Counted from the first letter of the stretch, positions 1-11,156 are shown. The stretch: 64,000 nucleotides of DNA from Eublepharis macularius (GCF_028583425.1 NC_072798.1:12402501-12466500); one strand, 5' to 3'. Translations and numbers: made by a program. Notes: a model not told the origin generated them from the sequence alone.

Positions 1-600
1 AATACTTGTGTCAGGCTATGGATGACAGGATATGGCAGACAGATCCCCGTACCATTGCAACAAGAAGTCCAGGCTCTTGGTTAAATGGTTTTATTCAGAA
101 ATCAAATCATTTCCATATATATGTCCATAGGATTACTCAGAAGCAAGGAAAGCATCTAAGCAGTAAGAGCACGGAAACTGACAGGAGTGGGAACCTGTGG
201 AAAAACCCTTTCTGTTACCACATACATTTGCTCCTTTCCCCCTCCCAACAATAAACATGATTTTGGCGGGTGCTTTGTATGAGAACATCTCGCATATTTG
301 TCCTATCAAGTTGAGTCACTGGAAAGCAAGACATAGCAATGAACAGGAACGGGTAGTATGCAAGGTCATGAGGACTGAAAGCTTCTACAGTTTGTTAGAT
401 AAACACCTGCAATCATTCTGTGAGAGAACTGAACAGAAGAAACATTTATGACACTGGCAATAGGACATCAAGATACAGCATGAACCAGCATTAGCATTGG
501 CATGGATGGGGCTCAGACATGACAACTTGGAGCAGAAAGACAGTGAATTGAAAATCAGGAAGTACTGAGGGAGAGTCTACACAGAAGCTTTTCTCCTCAC
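1..600. other. No recognisable feature
   Basis: I see no repeat signature, exon or RNA gene in this stretch. The short open frames have no recognisable motif. It may be intergenic or intronic unique sequence. Confidence 0.5.
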
Positions 601-611
601 TCATCCTGATA

Positions 612-795
612 GATCGTGACCTGGATAGCCCAGGTGAGCCTGATCTCATCAGATCTCAGAAGTTAAGCAGGGTCGGCATTGGTTAGTACTTGGATGGGAG
701 ACCTCCAACAAAGACCAGGGCTGCAGAGGCAGGCAATGGCAAACCACCTCTGTTATGACTTGAGGGCCTTCTCTACCACCACCACCATCTTGATA
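612..795 (+). repeat. 5S rRNA-derived SINE
   Basis: The head closely follows vertebrate 5S rRNA, including the internal promoter region (TTAGTACTTGGATGGGAGAC at about 682-701) and an AAGTTAAGCAGGGTC block just upstream. It lacks the 5S 3' stem and runs into a body with GGCAATGGCAAACCACCTC, as in retroposed SINEs. 5S-headed SINEs are known in fishes, mammals and squamates. This is a decayed retroposon, not a functional 5S gene. Confidence 0.8.
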
Positions 796-866
796 GAGCG
801 AGGAGCCATCGCCTATTATTCAGGGCACCTAAAGTGCAATCCTAAACAGATAGTTTCAGGTAGATA

Positions 867-1078
867 GCTGTGTTGGTCTGCAGTAGAACAGCAGGATTTG
901 AATCCAGTGGCACCTTTGAGATCAACAAGTTGTTCAGGGTATAAGCTTCCAAGAGCCAAAGCTCCCTTCTTCAGATACCTGATAAAACCTGGTATCTGAA
1001 GAATGGAGCTTTGACTCTCCAAAGCTTACACCCTGAAAATCTGGTTGGTCTGTAAGGTGCCATTGGACTCAAATGTCA
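867..1078. repeat. Foldback repeat, family I (copy 1)
   Basis: A palindromic element. The left arm (TGTTGGTCTGCAGTAG, then CAGTGGCACCTTTGAGATCA) is mirrored by the right arm (GGTTGGTCTGTAAGGTGCCA), with a loop around CTTCTTCAGATACC. The same palindrome recurs at 8890, 13075, 14015, 14829, 31439 and 35212. It is non-coding and probably a non-autonomous DNA transposon. Confidence 0.7.
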
Positions 1079-1633
1079 CTATCCTAGATAGAGTTATGCC
1101 CTTATAAGCCCGTTTGACATCAATATATTTAGAAGGGTGTACCTCTTCTTAGGACTGCGAATTAGCAGCTTATCTGCCAGAACAATCAGCTCATACTTAT
1201 AACCCCATTTCCACCTGGCAGAATCTGAAGATTTGCCAAATGCTTATCTGCAATGTACATTTTTGGAATACTTTTCCTGGAACTCTACTGGGAGGCAATC
1301 GGGTGCTTTCCACACAGGAATGGGCTTGCATGGTTTCCCTGTTGGTGCCAATACTTGTCAATACAGCATAGCAGCAATGAGGCTACTATTTGGCAGATTC
1401 CCTCATATTTTCCTTTGCAGCATTCATGCCCGACAATGCCATGGGGAGGGACTCTTTTTTAGTTGTTTTTTTAAAAAAAACCTGGCAATTGACCTAATCA
1501 TATGTCTACCAGGTTCTCTGAATTCCTAGCTTTTGTTTTTAAAAAAGGGGGGGCTAAAGCATGGAATTCCAAAGGAACGAGAACATAGATTGTTGCAATC
1601 CTGCAACATTATGAAGGTATGTCAATTGCCAAT
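1079..1633. other. No recognisable feature
   Basis: Nothing is assignable. It contains short homopolymer tracts near 1460-1545 only. Confidence 0.45.
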
Positions 1634-1885
1634 GTTAATAACAACAACATTCAGTTTATATACTGCCCTTCAGAACAACTTAACGCCCACTCAGAGCAGT
1701 TTACAAAGTATGTTATTATTATCCGCACAACAATCACCCTGTGAGGTGGTCGGTGGGGCTGAGAGAGCTCTGAAAGAGCTGCGACTGACCCAAGGTCACC
1801 CAGCTGGCTTCAAGCAGAGGAATCAAACCCGGTTCTGCAGATTAGAGTCCCACTGCTCTTAACCACTACACCAAACAAGCCCTCC
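1634..1885 (-). repeat. MIR-like tRNA-derived SINE
   Basis: On the minus strand this reads as a tRNA-like head (GTGGTTAAGAGCAG..., box B-like GGGTTTGATTCC), a CORE-like centre (GGTGACCTTGGG...CTCTCTCAGCCCCACC), an L2-like tail and a GTTGTTATT-rich end. Sister copies are at 36622, 51988, 56868 and 61232. The architecture is that of MIR/CORE-SINEs mobilised by L2-type LINEs. Confidence 0.75.
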
Positions 1886-2231
1886 TGGACTGGGGCAATG
1901 GTGACTGTGGGGGGTTGGGGCAAGAAAAATAGCAAGTTTGTGCGAGACCGAGAAGATCCGGACTTTCCCATCCGCATGGGTAATGCTCCAGCTTTGCTGT
2001 GATCTTTCCCAAATCATCACAGTAAAGCAGGTTTGGGAAAGAGCGCAGGAAGGGCAGGGAAACCCCGGGCCATGCAGAGAATCACCACAATTATATGGGA
2101 AAGCAGGAAAAATACCTGTTTCCCAACAGCATTCAAGCCAGGGTGAACAACCTGTGTTTAAGTGACCTTGGATTCTGTGTTGCAATAGAGAACATAAAAA
2201 ATCTTGGGGAATGCAATGTCCCATGAAAGTA
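1886..2231. other. No recognisable feature
   Basis: Unique-looking sequence between a SINE and a MITE. Nothing can be assigned. Confidence 0.4.
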
Positions 2232-2239
2232 ACTAGAGG

Positions 2240-2553
2240 CAGGGCTTTTTTTCAGCTGGAACGTGGTAGAACGGAGTTCTGGCACCTCTTGAAAATGGTC
2301 ACATGGCTGGTGGCCCCGCCCCGATCTCCAGACAGAGGGGAGTTTAGATTGCCCTCCGCACAGCAGCGCAGAGGGCAATCTAAACTCCCCTCTGTGTGGA
2401 GATCAGGGGGCGGGGCCACCAGCCATGTGACCATTTTCACCAAGGGCAATTTAAACTTTAAAAAACTCCTCCCTTGTTCCAGCTGACCCAAAGTGACGTC
2501 ATTGTGCGGTCCTGAGTTCCGTCCACTACCTCTTTTCCCAGAAAAAAGCCCTG
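2240..2553. mobile_element. hAT-type hairpin MITE, family B (copy 1)
   Basis: 314 bp flanked by a perfect 8-bp target duplication ACTAGAGG (2232-2239 and 2554-2561). Termini are CAGGGCTTTTTT... and ...AAAAAAGCCCTG. The centre is a near-perfect inverted repeat: GGTCACATGGCTGGTGGCC on one arm and its complement before 2435, so almost the whole element can fold. There is no coding capacity. Family B has seven copies in the window. Confidence 0.9.
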
Positions 2554-2561
2554 ACTAGAGG

Positions 2562-3498
2562 TATAGTCATAGAGGCATCAAGAAGGCCATCAGCTGGTTC
2601 ATTCAACAGAATTCAGCATTCATTAAATAGAATTCAGTATCTTTCTGGCAGAGACCGAGAGATTCATTTCTTTCAAGGAGTTGAAGACGGCCGACACTTT
2701 TGCACAGTCTCCCATTCATGCACCAGCTACAGCCAGAAGTCTTTCGCTTCAACAAAATTGGTATCTCATATGCATTCCATGGGATAAAAGCCACAGCTTC
2801 CCTCTTCCAAATCTCAGTGTGAAGTTATTTCTCCCAGGCTGACGAGTTTGTTCTCCAAATCAGAACCACTTTGAGGAGTCTTGTCTCTGCAGGACTAGTC
2901 TCATCCACTGCTAGAAAACAGCTGACGTGTTTCTTCCTCCGTGTGGGGAGTCGTCCATGTCCCCAAACCCACCGCCGCTTGGCCTGGCTGGCAGCTCTGG
3001 CACCCTGTAGAGTTAAGGCAGTGGCTGAGTTCTAGGATTTAAGGCCAAGCTGGGTGGAGGCCTCCTGGCTATGCTTGTTCAAACTGTGCAGGCTTCCAAG
3101 CATAGAGTCACCACATACCTGCATCCCAAGATCTGGCTGTTTCATTTAACTCAGTATGAAATTCAGATTTTTTCATTTCTCTACACTCTCCTCTCCTTAG
3201 ACCCTTGGCCACAGCACACATTTTCATGTGGCCTTAGGCCCTGTATGAAGTCCCTCCCCTTCTTCTTCTTCTTGTTGCCTCCTTGATCCTCACCATATAT
3301 TCTCAACTCCTCAGCTCTCAACCTTACAGTCGCTCAGTCTCCGGGGTTTTGCAGACTACTGTAAATCAGAAAGAAGAAAATAATAGAAGTTAAAAGAAGA
3401 ATTAAGATTAAAGTGGAAATAAATTGAGAGAGCTCTTCGTGGAACAAAAAACCAGTGCTCAAGTGGAAACAGAATTCCTTTGAAGACTGCTGTAATTA
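2562..3498. other. No recognisable feature
   Basis: No repeat, RNA gene or exon is recognised. A pyrimidine-rich CTTCTTCTTCTTC run lies near 3260. Confidence 0.45.
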
Positions 3499-3506
3499 GG
3501 CCTTAT

Positions 3507-3940
3507 CAGGGGTCATTTCATAGAAAAAGAGCTGGAGGAACTCATTAGAATAACTCATAACCTATGCCATGGCCCTTGACATCACTGGAAGTGTGTCACT
3601 AGCATAACTGATTTGCATAAACCACACCCCCTGACATCACCTATCCTGGCTGTTTTGGACCCAATCCTGGACATTCAGGGCTGAAATTGGGTCCAAAATG
3701 GCAAAAAAGGGGCTGAAAATGGCTGAAAAGGGCCAAAAATGGTCAGGATCAGGCCGCTGCTGAGCGGGAGAGTGATCCACCACCCGTCAGAGGCCCAATC
3801 CGGGCTGTTTCAGCCCCAATCCAGGCTGAAACGGGCCCAAAATGGCTGAGAGTCAGGTGGGCGGGGCCACCTGACATGTGACCTCTTTGGGGAACTGCCA
3901 GAACTGCGTTCCTGCGTGTTCCCCCTTGAAATGAGCCTTG
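3507..3940. mobile_element. hAT-type MITE, family A (copy 1)
   Basis: 434 bp starting CAGGGGTCATTTC and ending GAAATGAGCCTTG, with diverged 8-bp flanks GGCCTTAT/GTCCTTAC (6 of 8 match). The interior is rich in GGCCAAAAATGG-like reiterations. Sister copies at 12188, 32879 and 39832 define the consensus ends CAGGGGTCATTT/AAATGAGCCCTG. Confidence 0.85.
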
Positions 3941-4197
3941 GTCCTTACGATATTTTTACAATTACTGTTTAATGCTTCTTTGGACCCCATAGTCCTTTGA
4001 CTCTTCAGTCTCCTCAGCTCCCTGTCTCCTCATCAGCCAGATTTTTCTCTCCCCACGCTTGAAAAAGCATATCCTGCTTTCCTTACAACAGAGGTACATT
4101 TTCCGTATCCTATAACTGACCTTTCCCTTATGGAAGCTAGAATGTTTGTGAACATTCTGTGGCATCACAGCCTCCATACCACAGTGATATTCAAAAA

Positions 4198-4390
4198 TGA
4201 GCGTGGGAACATTTTAATCTGCCAGGACATAATGTTGCTGATCTAAGGGTTACTGTTCTTCTCCACAAGAGCTTCAAAGGGATAATCTATTGCAAAAATG
4301 CTGAATTAGGTTTCATCAAGAGATTCAACAATATCTCCCTCCCAGGCTTCAAGAGGGATTTCAGTTTCCTCACTCACTACAGGTGTTAAT
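4198..4390 (+). pseudogene. GIY-YIG endonuclease C-terminus, degenerate Penelope-like lineage 2
   Basis: One frame reads about 60 residues without a stop: EHFNLPGHNVADLRVTVL, a basic stretch, then RFNNISLPGFKRDFSFLTHY before a stop at about 4388. The EHF-x-LPGH segment, D-L-R-V and the terminal FSFLTHY are what I recall from the C-terminal end of GIY-YIG domains in Penelope-like retroelements. The reverse transcriptase and the GIY half are absent. A related remnant lies at 11157-11640. It is a different lineage from the intact element at 19.5 kb, whose C-terminus does not share this ending. Family assignment is from remembered motif patterns, not a search. Confidence 0.55.
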
Positions 4391-4659
4391 GGCTCGTATG
4401 TCCCACCCTTTACAAATGATAATTAGTTCTACTTATACTGTTTTACCTTACACCTTCCTTGATTAAAGCTTACTTTATGTTAATCCTACTCTGCCCACTT
4501 TTCAACAACTGGGAGTGGTCTTCTTCGCCCACTCTGAATGCGCTGATGGGTTATTGTTCCAAGCAATTCTCTCTTTGCGACATCTCCACAAACCCTCCCT
4601 TCTGTTGCTTCTAACTTTAAGTATAAATATATCTGTTTTGGTTGTACGCTCCAGTGCAT

Positions 4660-5215
4660 TTAATGAATGCTGCAGGGTGGATACTACCTGGAGCAACACA
4701 AAGTGTGCACTTCACACCCGTTCGGCACTCACTCCATTGGTTGCCCGAGGTCAATTCAAGGTTGTGACTATCACAGACAGGGCTCTGCATGGCTTTGGTC
4801 CATCATGTCTGCAAAACCACCTCTCCTCCTATGCTCTGCCGTAACAGCTTCCCTCATCCAAGCAGGGCCTTCTGGGGGTTACCACCTTACAAATGGACAA
4901 GATCAACAACTGCCATTGCACAAGCAATTCTCTATTGTGGCCCCCACCTTGTGGATCGGCCTGCCTGAGGAGGTCAGGAAGGCTCCCGCACTTCTGGCAT
5001 TCTACAAACTACGTAAACCAGAATTGTTCAGGAGGGCATGTCTATAAAGGAAACGGGGCTATATTATCACAGAATGGGCCAGGAAGGTGCTTTTTACAAC
5101 AAATAACACTGTGCGTTTAGACGATTATGTATAATATGCATTATTTGTATGCTGTCTTTATTATCCTGCTCCCACCACATCATCTTCTATTTATGCAATA
5201 CCATTTTCTGAATTG
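4660..5215 (+). pseudogene. L2/CR1-group LINE, ORF2 C-terminus and 3' UTR remnant
   Basis: Frames interrupted by shifts read VARGQFKVVTITDRALHGFG, then FSIVAPTLWIGLPEEVRKAP and ELFRRACL. These correspond to the conserved 'LHWLPV..RFK...TYKALHG' and 'FSVVAPTLWNGLPEE' blocks at the end of ORF2 in L2/CR1-group LINEs. It is 5' truncated, with at least one frameshift. An AT-rich 3' UTR follows. Confidence 0.7.
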
Positions 5216-5241
5216 TTGACATATCATATCTAAGTCTTTCT

Positions 5242-5400
5242 ACACCTCAGCGCGTGTTTGTCAAGTGTAGGAAGACGCAATATTATCCGGGAAGCGTAGT
5301 TTAAAAAGTCAGCCAGCAGAGATCACTCCTCAAAGGGTTTGTTAATTTCATCTTTGCCTCCCCGAACGCCCTGTCAATTTCACCTTTCCAGTCTAAAACT
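5242..5400. repeat. Palindromic MITE, family H (partial copy)
   Basis: Shares GGGAAGCGTAGTTTAAAAAG and GGGTTTGTTAATTTCATCTT with the complete palindrome at 21965-22195. Here only one arm is kept. Confidence 0.65.
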
Positions 5401-5765
5401 GAGGGATCGCAACCAGAGGACAGCAAGGAATGGAAATGGGCTGGAGCTGCCTTCTGGAGCCATGCTTGGACCTGGAGAGGTTATAATGGGCCGAAGTTTC
5501 CTTTCTGGCATTTCACAGCCTGTTCACACAGCTCCAGTGTATAGCAAAACTTTTGCCCTGCTGCCAGCTCTGTCTTTTTAAATTACCCTTCCTGGCTACC
5601 ATTGCCTCTCCCAACACGTGTTCTTCACAAGTCAGATGTCTCATGCAGAGAGACTCTAATACTTTTTGCTTCGCTTCAAATTTCTGTAATCCTGGACTTC
5701 TGTAAGCCACTGGACTTCTGTGCAATAAGTTACTGGTTACTTCACAGCTGCATTTGTGTCTTCTA
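5401..5765. other. No recognisable feature
   Basis: Nothing assignable between the MITE arm and the 5S SINE. Confidence 0.4.
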
Positions 5766-5767
5766 GA

Positions 5768-5995
5768 TTCACTTTTGTGCACGCCGTCAAGTTGCAATTG
5801 ACTCATGGTGATCCTAAGGAGTTCCAGCGCATGAAGTATTCAGGACGAGAGATGAGCAGAGGAGGTTCACCATTGCTTTCCTCTGCGCATCAACCACAAC
5901 CTTCCGTGGTGGTCTACTGACCATGGCTGACCCTGCTTAGCTTCCGAGCTCTGATGAGATTGGGCTAGTCGGGGTTACTAAGCTAACAGACTGTA
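5768..5995 (-). repeat. 5S rRNA-derived SINE with BovB-like tail
   Basis: The minus strand reads CATCAGAGCTCGGAAGCTAA then GCAGGGTCAGCC, matching the 5S promoter region. The body ends in a GACTCATGGTGATCCTAAG-type block followed by GCCGTCAAGTTGCAA (complement of the plus strand 5770-5815), which resembles BovB/RTE 3' tails. This suggests mobilisation by BovB. Confidence 0.75.
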
Positions 5996-6195
5996 CTTGC
6001 TTTGTGCCTGTCATCTTGATGGACAGGAGAAGAGAGAATCAGAAGTCCAAGGAAGTCCAAGCAGACACCTCAAGAAGCCACAGCAACACAACCCAGGATA
6101 ACTCACAATTGACATGGCCTATTGGGTTGTTTCAACAACAGAGCCTCCAACAGCTGACGCATACCTTCACTCACTCCCTTAGCACAGGTAATCTT

Positions 6196-6614
6196 TAGAG
6201 ATGGGCATGAACCGGAAAAAACCGAACCATGTGGTTCGTCAAATTTCACGAACCATGAACTTTCACGAACCTGCCCCAGGTTCATGAACTGGCTCATTTG
6301 GTTCGTGAAAACATCACATCCAGGTCAGAAAATCATCACTTCCAGGTCAGCAGAAGGTCACTTCCGGGCCAGCAGAAGTTCACTTCTGGATCAGCAGAAG
6401 GTCTGCAGGAAGTCCATCCCCTGTTGCCTAGGAAACTGATTGATTGGTACCAGGCTGTCTGCAGTGATGAACCAAAAAATGAACCAAACAAACCAGCCTA
6501 AAGTTCGTGGCAGTCCGTCAGAAATGGGATCTGACCAACCGCTGGTTCGCGAACCACGAACCAGCCTGGTCCGTGCTTAATTTTGGTTCGTATTCCCGTT
6601 CGTGCCCATCTCTA
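6196..6614. mobile_element. hAT-type MITE, family P
   Basis: 419 bp with a perfect 8-bp target duplication GTAATCTT (6188-6195, 6615-6622). Ends are TAGAGATGGGCATGAACC and the complementary GTGCCCATCTCTA. Reiterated GGTTCGTGAA/TTCACGAACC motifs lie toward both ends. The centre has about four 22-bp tandem units of the form CCAGGTCAGCAGAAGGTCAC from 6320 to about 6400. It is non-coding. Confidence 0.9.
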
Positions 6615-6721
6615 GTAATCTTTGCAGAGACTGATCTGCCAAGTGTCCAACCAAATTCCCAACATTTACCCTTAAAGCCCCGTTCAAGGGGGAAGCAGTG
6701 TGACCTCAGCACTTCCTGTCA

Positions 6722-6850
6722 GTTCTTCTGCTTCCAAACGACCTCACAAGGTTGTTGTTGTGATGATAAAGTGGAAGAGGGGAGAAAGATGTGAAAAGCC
6801 ACTTTGGGTCCTAATGAGAGAGAAAAAGTGGGATATGAATTTTAAAAATC
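6722..6850 (+). repeat. MIR/L2-like SINE tail fragment
   Basis: GACCTCACAAGGTTGTTGTTGTGATGATAAA followed by a GCCACTTTGGG...GTGGGATATGAAT tail is the standard 3' half of the MIR-like SINE. The tRNA-like head is missing. Confidence 0.55.
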
Positions 6851-6904
6851 AACATAAGCACGATCATATTAGCTCCACTGCAGGCTGTGGACAAAGATGG
6901 ATTT

Positions 6905-7068
6905 GTATTGTCGAAGGCTTTCATGGCCGGAGAACGATGGTTGTTGTGGGTTTTCCGGGCTGTATTGCCGTGGTCTTGGCATTGTAGTTCGTGACGTTTC
7001 GCCAGCAGCTGTGGCTGGCATCTTCAGAGGTGTAGCACCAAAAGACAGAGATCTCTCAGTGTCACAGT
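6905..7068 (-). mobile_element. Solo Penelope-like terminal repeat (pLTR), copy 1
   Basis: 164 bp matching the terminal repeat of the PLE at 19466-21623, read on the minus strand. It is flanked by a 9-bp duplication GATGGATTT (6896-6904, 7069-7077). The outer end GTATTGTCGAAGGCTTTC and the inner end CACTGTGACACTGAG (minus strand) are the same limits as in copy 2 at 16659. It contains the hammerhead-like core CTGAAGA...GAAACGTC. It inserted at the TTTA-repeat tail of the adjacent LINE. Confidence 0.88.
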
Positions 7069-7077
7069 GATGGATTT

Positions 7078-7830
7078 ATTTATTTATTTATTTATTTATA
7101 GTCCGCCTTTCTCACTGAGACTCAAGGCGGATTTCATAGTGTGAGATCAGTACAATCAGTAGGAAGGACAAGGGCAGGCATTTCCATACAGTGTCAAGGA
7201 CATTTCCATAAACCATGTCATAGGGTAGATGAATACAAGTTTACAAAGACATAGCATTAGCAAGAATCCAATACGGGGTTGAAGAATTGCTGAAACAGAA
7301 CATAATCATTTCTAGGACTGTCATTAAACAACATGAAGCACAGGTAGTATATACGAGAACATATTTAAAGCGACAGATAATATGTAAGGCAACATAATGG
7401 TGAAGTCTATGGTTCCTAGCTCATTAGCAAAACATCTGAGACCCCCTCTCTACAATACCGTCCTCCTATCTGAGTAAAAAGCCTTTTTGAATAATTCAGT
7501 TTTGCACTGTTTGCAGAAAACCAGGAGCGTGGGGGCTGTCCTCAGGCAGGCCGTTCCATAGGGTAGGGGCCACCACAGAGAAAGCTCGTGTGCGGGCTGC
7601 TGTTGATTTCGCCCATGTGCACCTACAAGAGACCCTGTTCAGATAAGCAAAGATGCTGTGGAGGGACATAGGGAGGGAGGCGGTCCCATAGGTATCCCGA
7701 GCTTTGTATGTAATAACCAATACCTTGAATTGAGCACAGTAACTGACAGGTAGCCAATGGAGTGACTGTAAGACGGGAGTGATGCTCATGAAGGACTAAG
7801 AGAGGGCCGATTTCTACCCTGCCTCTCAGC
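7078..7830 (-). pseudogene. L2/CR1-group LINE 3' end (ORF2 C-terminus plus 3' UTR)
   Basis: A minus-strand frame reads LHWLPVSYCAQFKVLVITYK and, further on, TRAFSVVAPTLWNGLPED, the conserved ORF2 end of L2/CR1-group LINEs. The 3' UTR follows (7100-7490) and ends in a TTTA/TAAA simple repeat at 7076-7100. Copies of this 3' UTR recur at 12030, 14170, 28545 and 34866. It is 5' truncated with in-frame damage. Confidence 0.8.
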
Positions 7831-8889
7831 CAACAGCTTCCAGTCAAAATTTACTGTTTAAAACAATTAAATAAATAATCAGTTCTTTAAAAAAAAAACC
7901 CTGTAAGTCAATGTATAACTAGTGTAAAGAATTTTGACAAGGCAGCCTGTAATAAAAAGCGCAGAAACAGGGCCAGAGAAAAAAAGGTGACTACTTTACA
8001 CAGCACAGAGAAGAGAGAAGGATTGTGGACAGTGGAAACACAACGTGCTTTGAGTGTCATTATAACCTCTCTAAGAATGGTGGCAGCCTTCGGAGAAACT
8101 GCTAGTCTTTCCAAAATCTTGCCATGGCAGATTAATAAATTAGTGAATGAATGAAAAAAAAAACCCTATGAATCTTGGAGTAAAATATTCCCTTTTAATG
8201 TTATGACTTTATCTTGGAGTAATGTTTAACGATGAGCTCGGTCTGACTTGGCTGTTCAGTAGCAGCCTTACCATAAAGTATTTCTTGCTAAATCAATCGC
8301 CCTTCAACTATGTAGCGCAAGGGATCGATTGGCCGCAAATATGTTGCAATGCTGCTGCTGGTAAATTATGAAACTTTGCTATGGACTATGATGTGATTTT
8401 GAGTGTGTGTGTGTGACAGAGAGAGATTTCCATTGTAAATATACTTTATTAGCTATCAAATATCAAGTTCCCTCTTTTAGCATCTTTTGCCTTGAAGACC
8501 CCTTCTGGGTCAAAGAAAAAGATATTTCTTTCTTCAGGCTTGAAATTACATAATTGCAGACGGGCTGGGTTTAATGGTTACATGTTTTTGACAAGAAGAT
8601 ACCACCCCCTAATTAATCAAACCAGTAATGAAGCCTGACCTGGAAAGGGGTCAGAGAGAATATTACCTGATTTGCTCTGACCTCTTGATGCTTTAGCTGG
8701 AAACATTGAAGTTCCCATCAAAACTTGAGGGAAGCTGACAAGTGTCCAACCTGTGTCAGGCGTCACTTGTAGCTTGGCTCTCAGTGAGCTTTATGGATAA
8801 GGAGGATTCGAATCTGAGTCTCCCTGATCTTAGCCAAGTGCTCTAAACATTACAGCATGCAAGCTGTACTTGCAATGAAATTGCCCCAA
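7831..8889. other. Mostly unassigned; possible SINE trace at the end
   Basis: No exon or clear repeat is seen in most of the stretch. A minus-strand SINE-like fragment (GGATTCGAATCTGAGTCTCC with AGTGCTCTAAACATTACAGC) sits near 8805-8860. Confidence 0.4.
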
Positions 8890-9050
8890 AATTGGCCAGC
8901 GTTGCAACATACAGGTCCTGTATTACCTTAAAGACCAATTTGATTTCCAGGGTATGAGCTTTCCAGAGGGAATCTTGACATCTCTCTACCCTGGAAATCT
9001 CGTTGGTCTTTAAGGTGCTACGAGACCTGTATGTTGCTCTTTCACTACAG
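8890..9050. repeat. Foldback repeat, family I (copy 2)
   Basis: The left arm CAACATACAGGTCCTGTATT...AAAGACCAA is mirrored by GTTGGTCTTTAAGGTGCTAC...GACCTGTATGTTG. Both arms carry the 'CCCTGGAAATCT' block seen in other family I copies. Confidence 0.7.
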
Positions 9051-9986
9051 ACCAAGATGGCTCCCCACCTGAAACTATTGCAACGTACATATTTGACCCT
9101 TCCAAGTGGCAACAACCTTCGTTTTCACGCATATTGTAGGCAAAAGACAGCAAACGGGTCCAACCTATGTTGAAAAAACTTGCACAAAGTCATGTCATTC
9201 ACTGCAAAAAAATGTAGAGTTTTTGGCACAGCGAACCCACCCAACGGTCAGGGACCCCTCCCAACTCCGAATAGCTTTCCAGAATACACTACACATTCAG
9301 ACATTCCTTGCAATTCATTCCTTAATCTATGGAGCTGCTTTGCCTCTGCGGCGACTGTGGTTTCCGCAAGGAGTTGTGGTCACCCTCTCTGGCCAATCTG
9401 GGTCGAAAGAAACTAATGATTTTCAAAACTACTCTACAGAGCCGAAAGGCTCAGCGTACAATAAACTAATTCATAAATCGCCCATGCTACCTGTTTGCTT
9501 AGGAGCTACTTAATTTAAGTTATCCTGGAAAGTGGAACACCTCCTTTAGAAAGACGGAAATTTGGATTCTTTTCTGAGAAAGAAATTCAATTCAGCAGCT
9601 GGACTGGCTCCTATCAGATTTGGACGACAAGGTCCAAACATGTATGTTGCAGTACTGTAATTCTGTCTCCCCAAAACCTTTTTCTTTTTGCGAAGGAGGT
9701 GTGGATGGCTTTTGGTTGTGAACAAGATTGATGGGGAGAAGGGACAAGGCATTAACCTACTGTTTTGACGGCCATTTATCCTCTCCAAATTGCTCCTTGC
9801 TCACCCCTCCCCTGGCAAAAGCTGAGTTCTCAAGGAGGGGAAAGATACAGAGGGGTCCTGCCTCAGGAAGAAAAGGAAGTTTTGAATGAACGTAGAGGAA
9901 AGGTTTTTCCCTCGTTGGTTCTCTGGCCAACCTAATGCACCTAATAGATTCAAGTTTCCACTCAGCCATGAAGCTCGCTGCATAAC
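9051..9986. other. No recognisable feature
   Basis: A 135-codon open frame at 9106-9513 has no motif I recognise and is probably chance. The rest is unassigned. Confidence 0.4.
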
Positions 9987-9994
9987 CTTAGGCC

Positions 9995-10252
9995 CAGAGC
10001 TTTTTTTCAGCTGGAACGCGGGGGAATGGAGTTCCGGAACCTCTTGAAAATGGTCACATGGCCAGTGGCCCTGCCCCCTGATCTCCAGACAGAGGGGAGT
10101 TGAGATTGCCCTCTGCGCCGCGGCGGCGTGGAGGGCAGTCTCAACTCCCCTCTGTATGGAGATCAGGGGGCGGGGCCACCAGCCATGTGACCATTTTCTC
10201 CCAGGGCAACCCACTGAGTTCCACCACCTCTTTTCCCAGAAAAAAAGCCCTG
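9995..10252. mobile_element. hAT-type hairpin MITE, family B (copy 2)
   Basis: 258 bp with flanks CTTAGGCC/CTTAAGCC (7 of 8). It has the same TIRs and the same internal hairpin as copy 1, with the loop at GCGCCGCGGCGGCG near 10117. It ends AAAAAAGCCCTG. Confidence 0.88.
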
Positions 10253-10261
10253 CTTAAGCCA

Positions 10262-11150
10262 GTTATTCTTTTTCAGACTAACCCACTTCACAGGGTTGTT
10301 GTAGGGATAAAATGTGGGGGAAGATCCTGAGATCCTTGGAGGAAGGGCCAAATAAAGATGCATGGATAGAATGGAATAGCCATCAGGCTATTTTATTTAG
10401 ACATTTATACCATGTTTTACTTAGATATTTATACCATACTAACTGGCAAAAACCCTCCAGAACTGAGGGGATGTCATGGTACTTTCCAATGATAAGGGGA
10501 GAAAGTAAAACTCTTAACCAAGTACAAGCAGAATGGTCTTATTTAGCTGCTTAATTGTGGCTGTTCCCTTTCTAGTTAAACAATAACCTCACGGTTATTT
10601 ACATTTTCAAGCCCTGCCTGCAGCTATCCACCATGAATGGCTAGGCAGTCCCTAACTAATTACAGCTATTAAGCATGTATTGATTAACTCCTCCCCAAAA
10701 CAGCATCAAGCAGAAGCAGCCCATTCATGTTTATTCTAAAGGTTTTGCTATTGCTTTATAGACTATGTAAGCTACGGGAGATTATAAGACTTCCTTGTAG
10801 CCAACCTGCATTTGTTTCCTGTGCAAAAACTATGCTCGATAATTTATACATTTTAATAATGACAATTCAGTCTCCTTCCACACAGTGACAATTCTCTCTA
10901 GCTCTTACTGCCATTGCAAATGCGCAGGCATTCACAGCGGCAGGAAGGCACCCATACAGCAGTTTCCCTTGCATTTCCCCCCGCTTTTTAAAGTTGACAG
11001 TTTCTAGATTGCTCGAGCACGTTTATGTTATAATAAGTGCTGCACCTTTCCCCCTATATCTCCGCAGTGGAAAGGACCAGATCGTTAAAAAATAAAAGAC
11101 AGTAAAAAATAAAAGAATTCAGAGGAGCAAGCAGACTGTGGCACTAGGTC
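10262..11150. other. Mostly unassigned; L2/MIR-type tail at 10275-10345
   Basis: The segment near 10275 (ACTTCACAGGGTTGTTGTAGG) looks like a short MIR/L2 tail. Otherwise nothing is recognised. Confidence 0.4.
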
Positions 11151-11156
11151 ATCATT

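Noticed and set aside
612..760. Functional 5S rRNA gene
   Set aside because: It lacks the 5S ends, is diverged, and continues into a SINE body; the same form recurs at 5768 and 59524.
9106..9513. 135-codon frame as a possible exon
   Set aside because: No domain, no clear splice context, no similarity I recognise.
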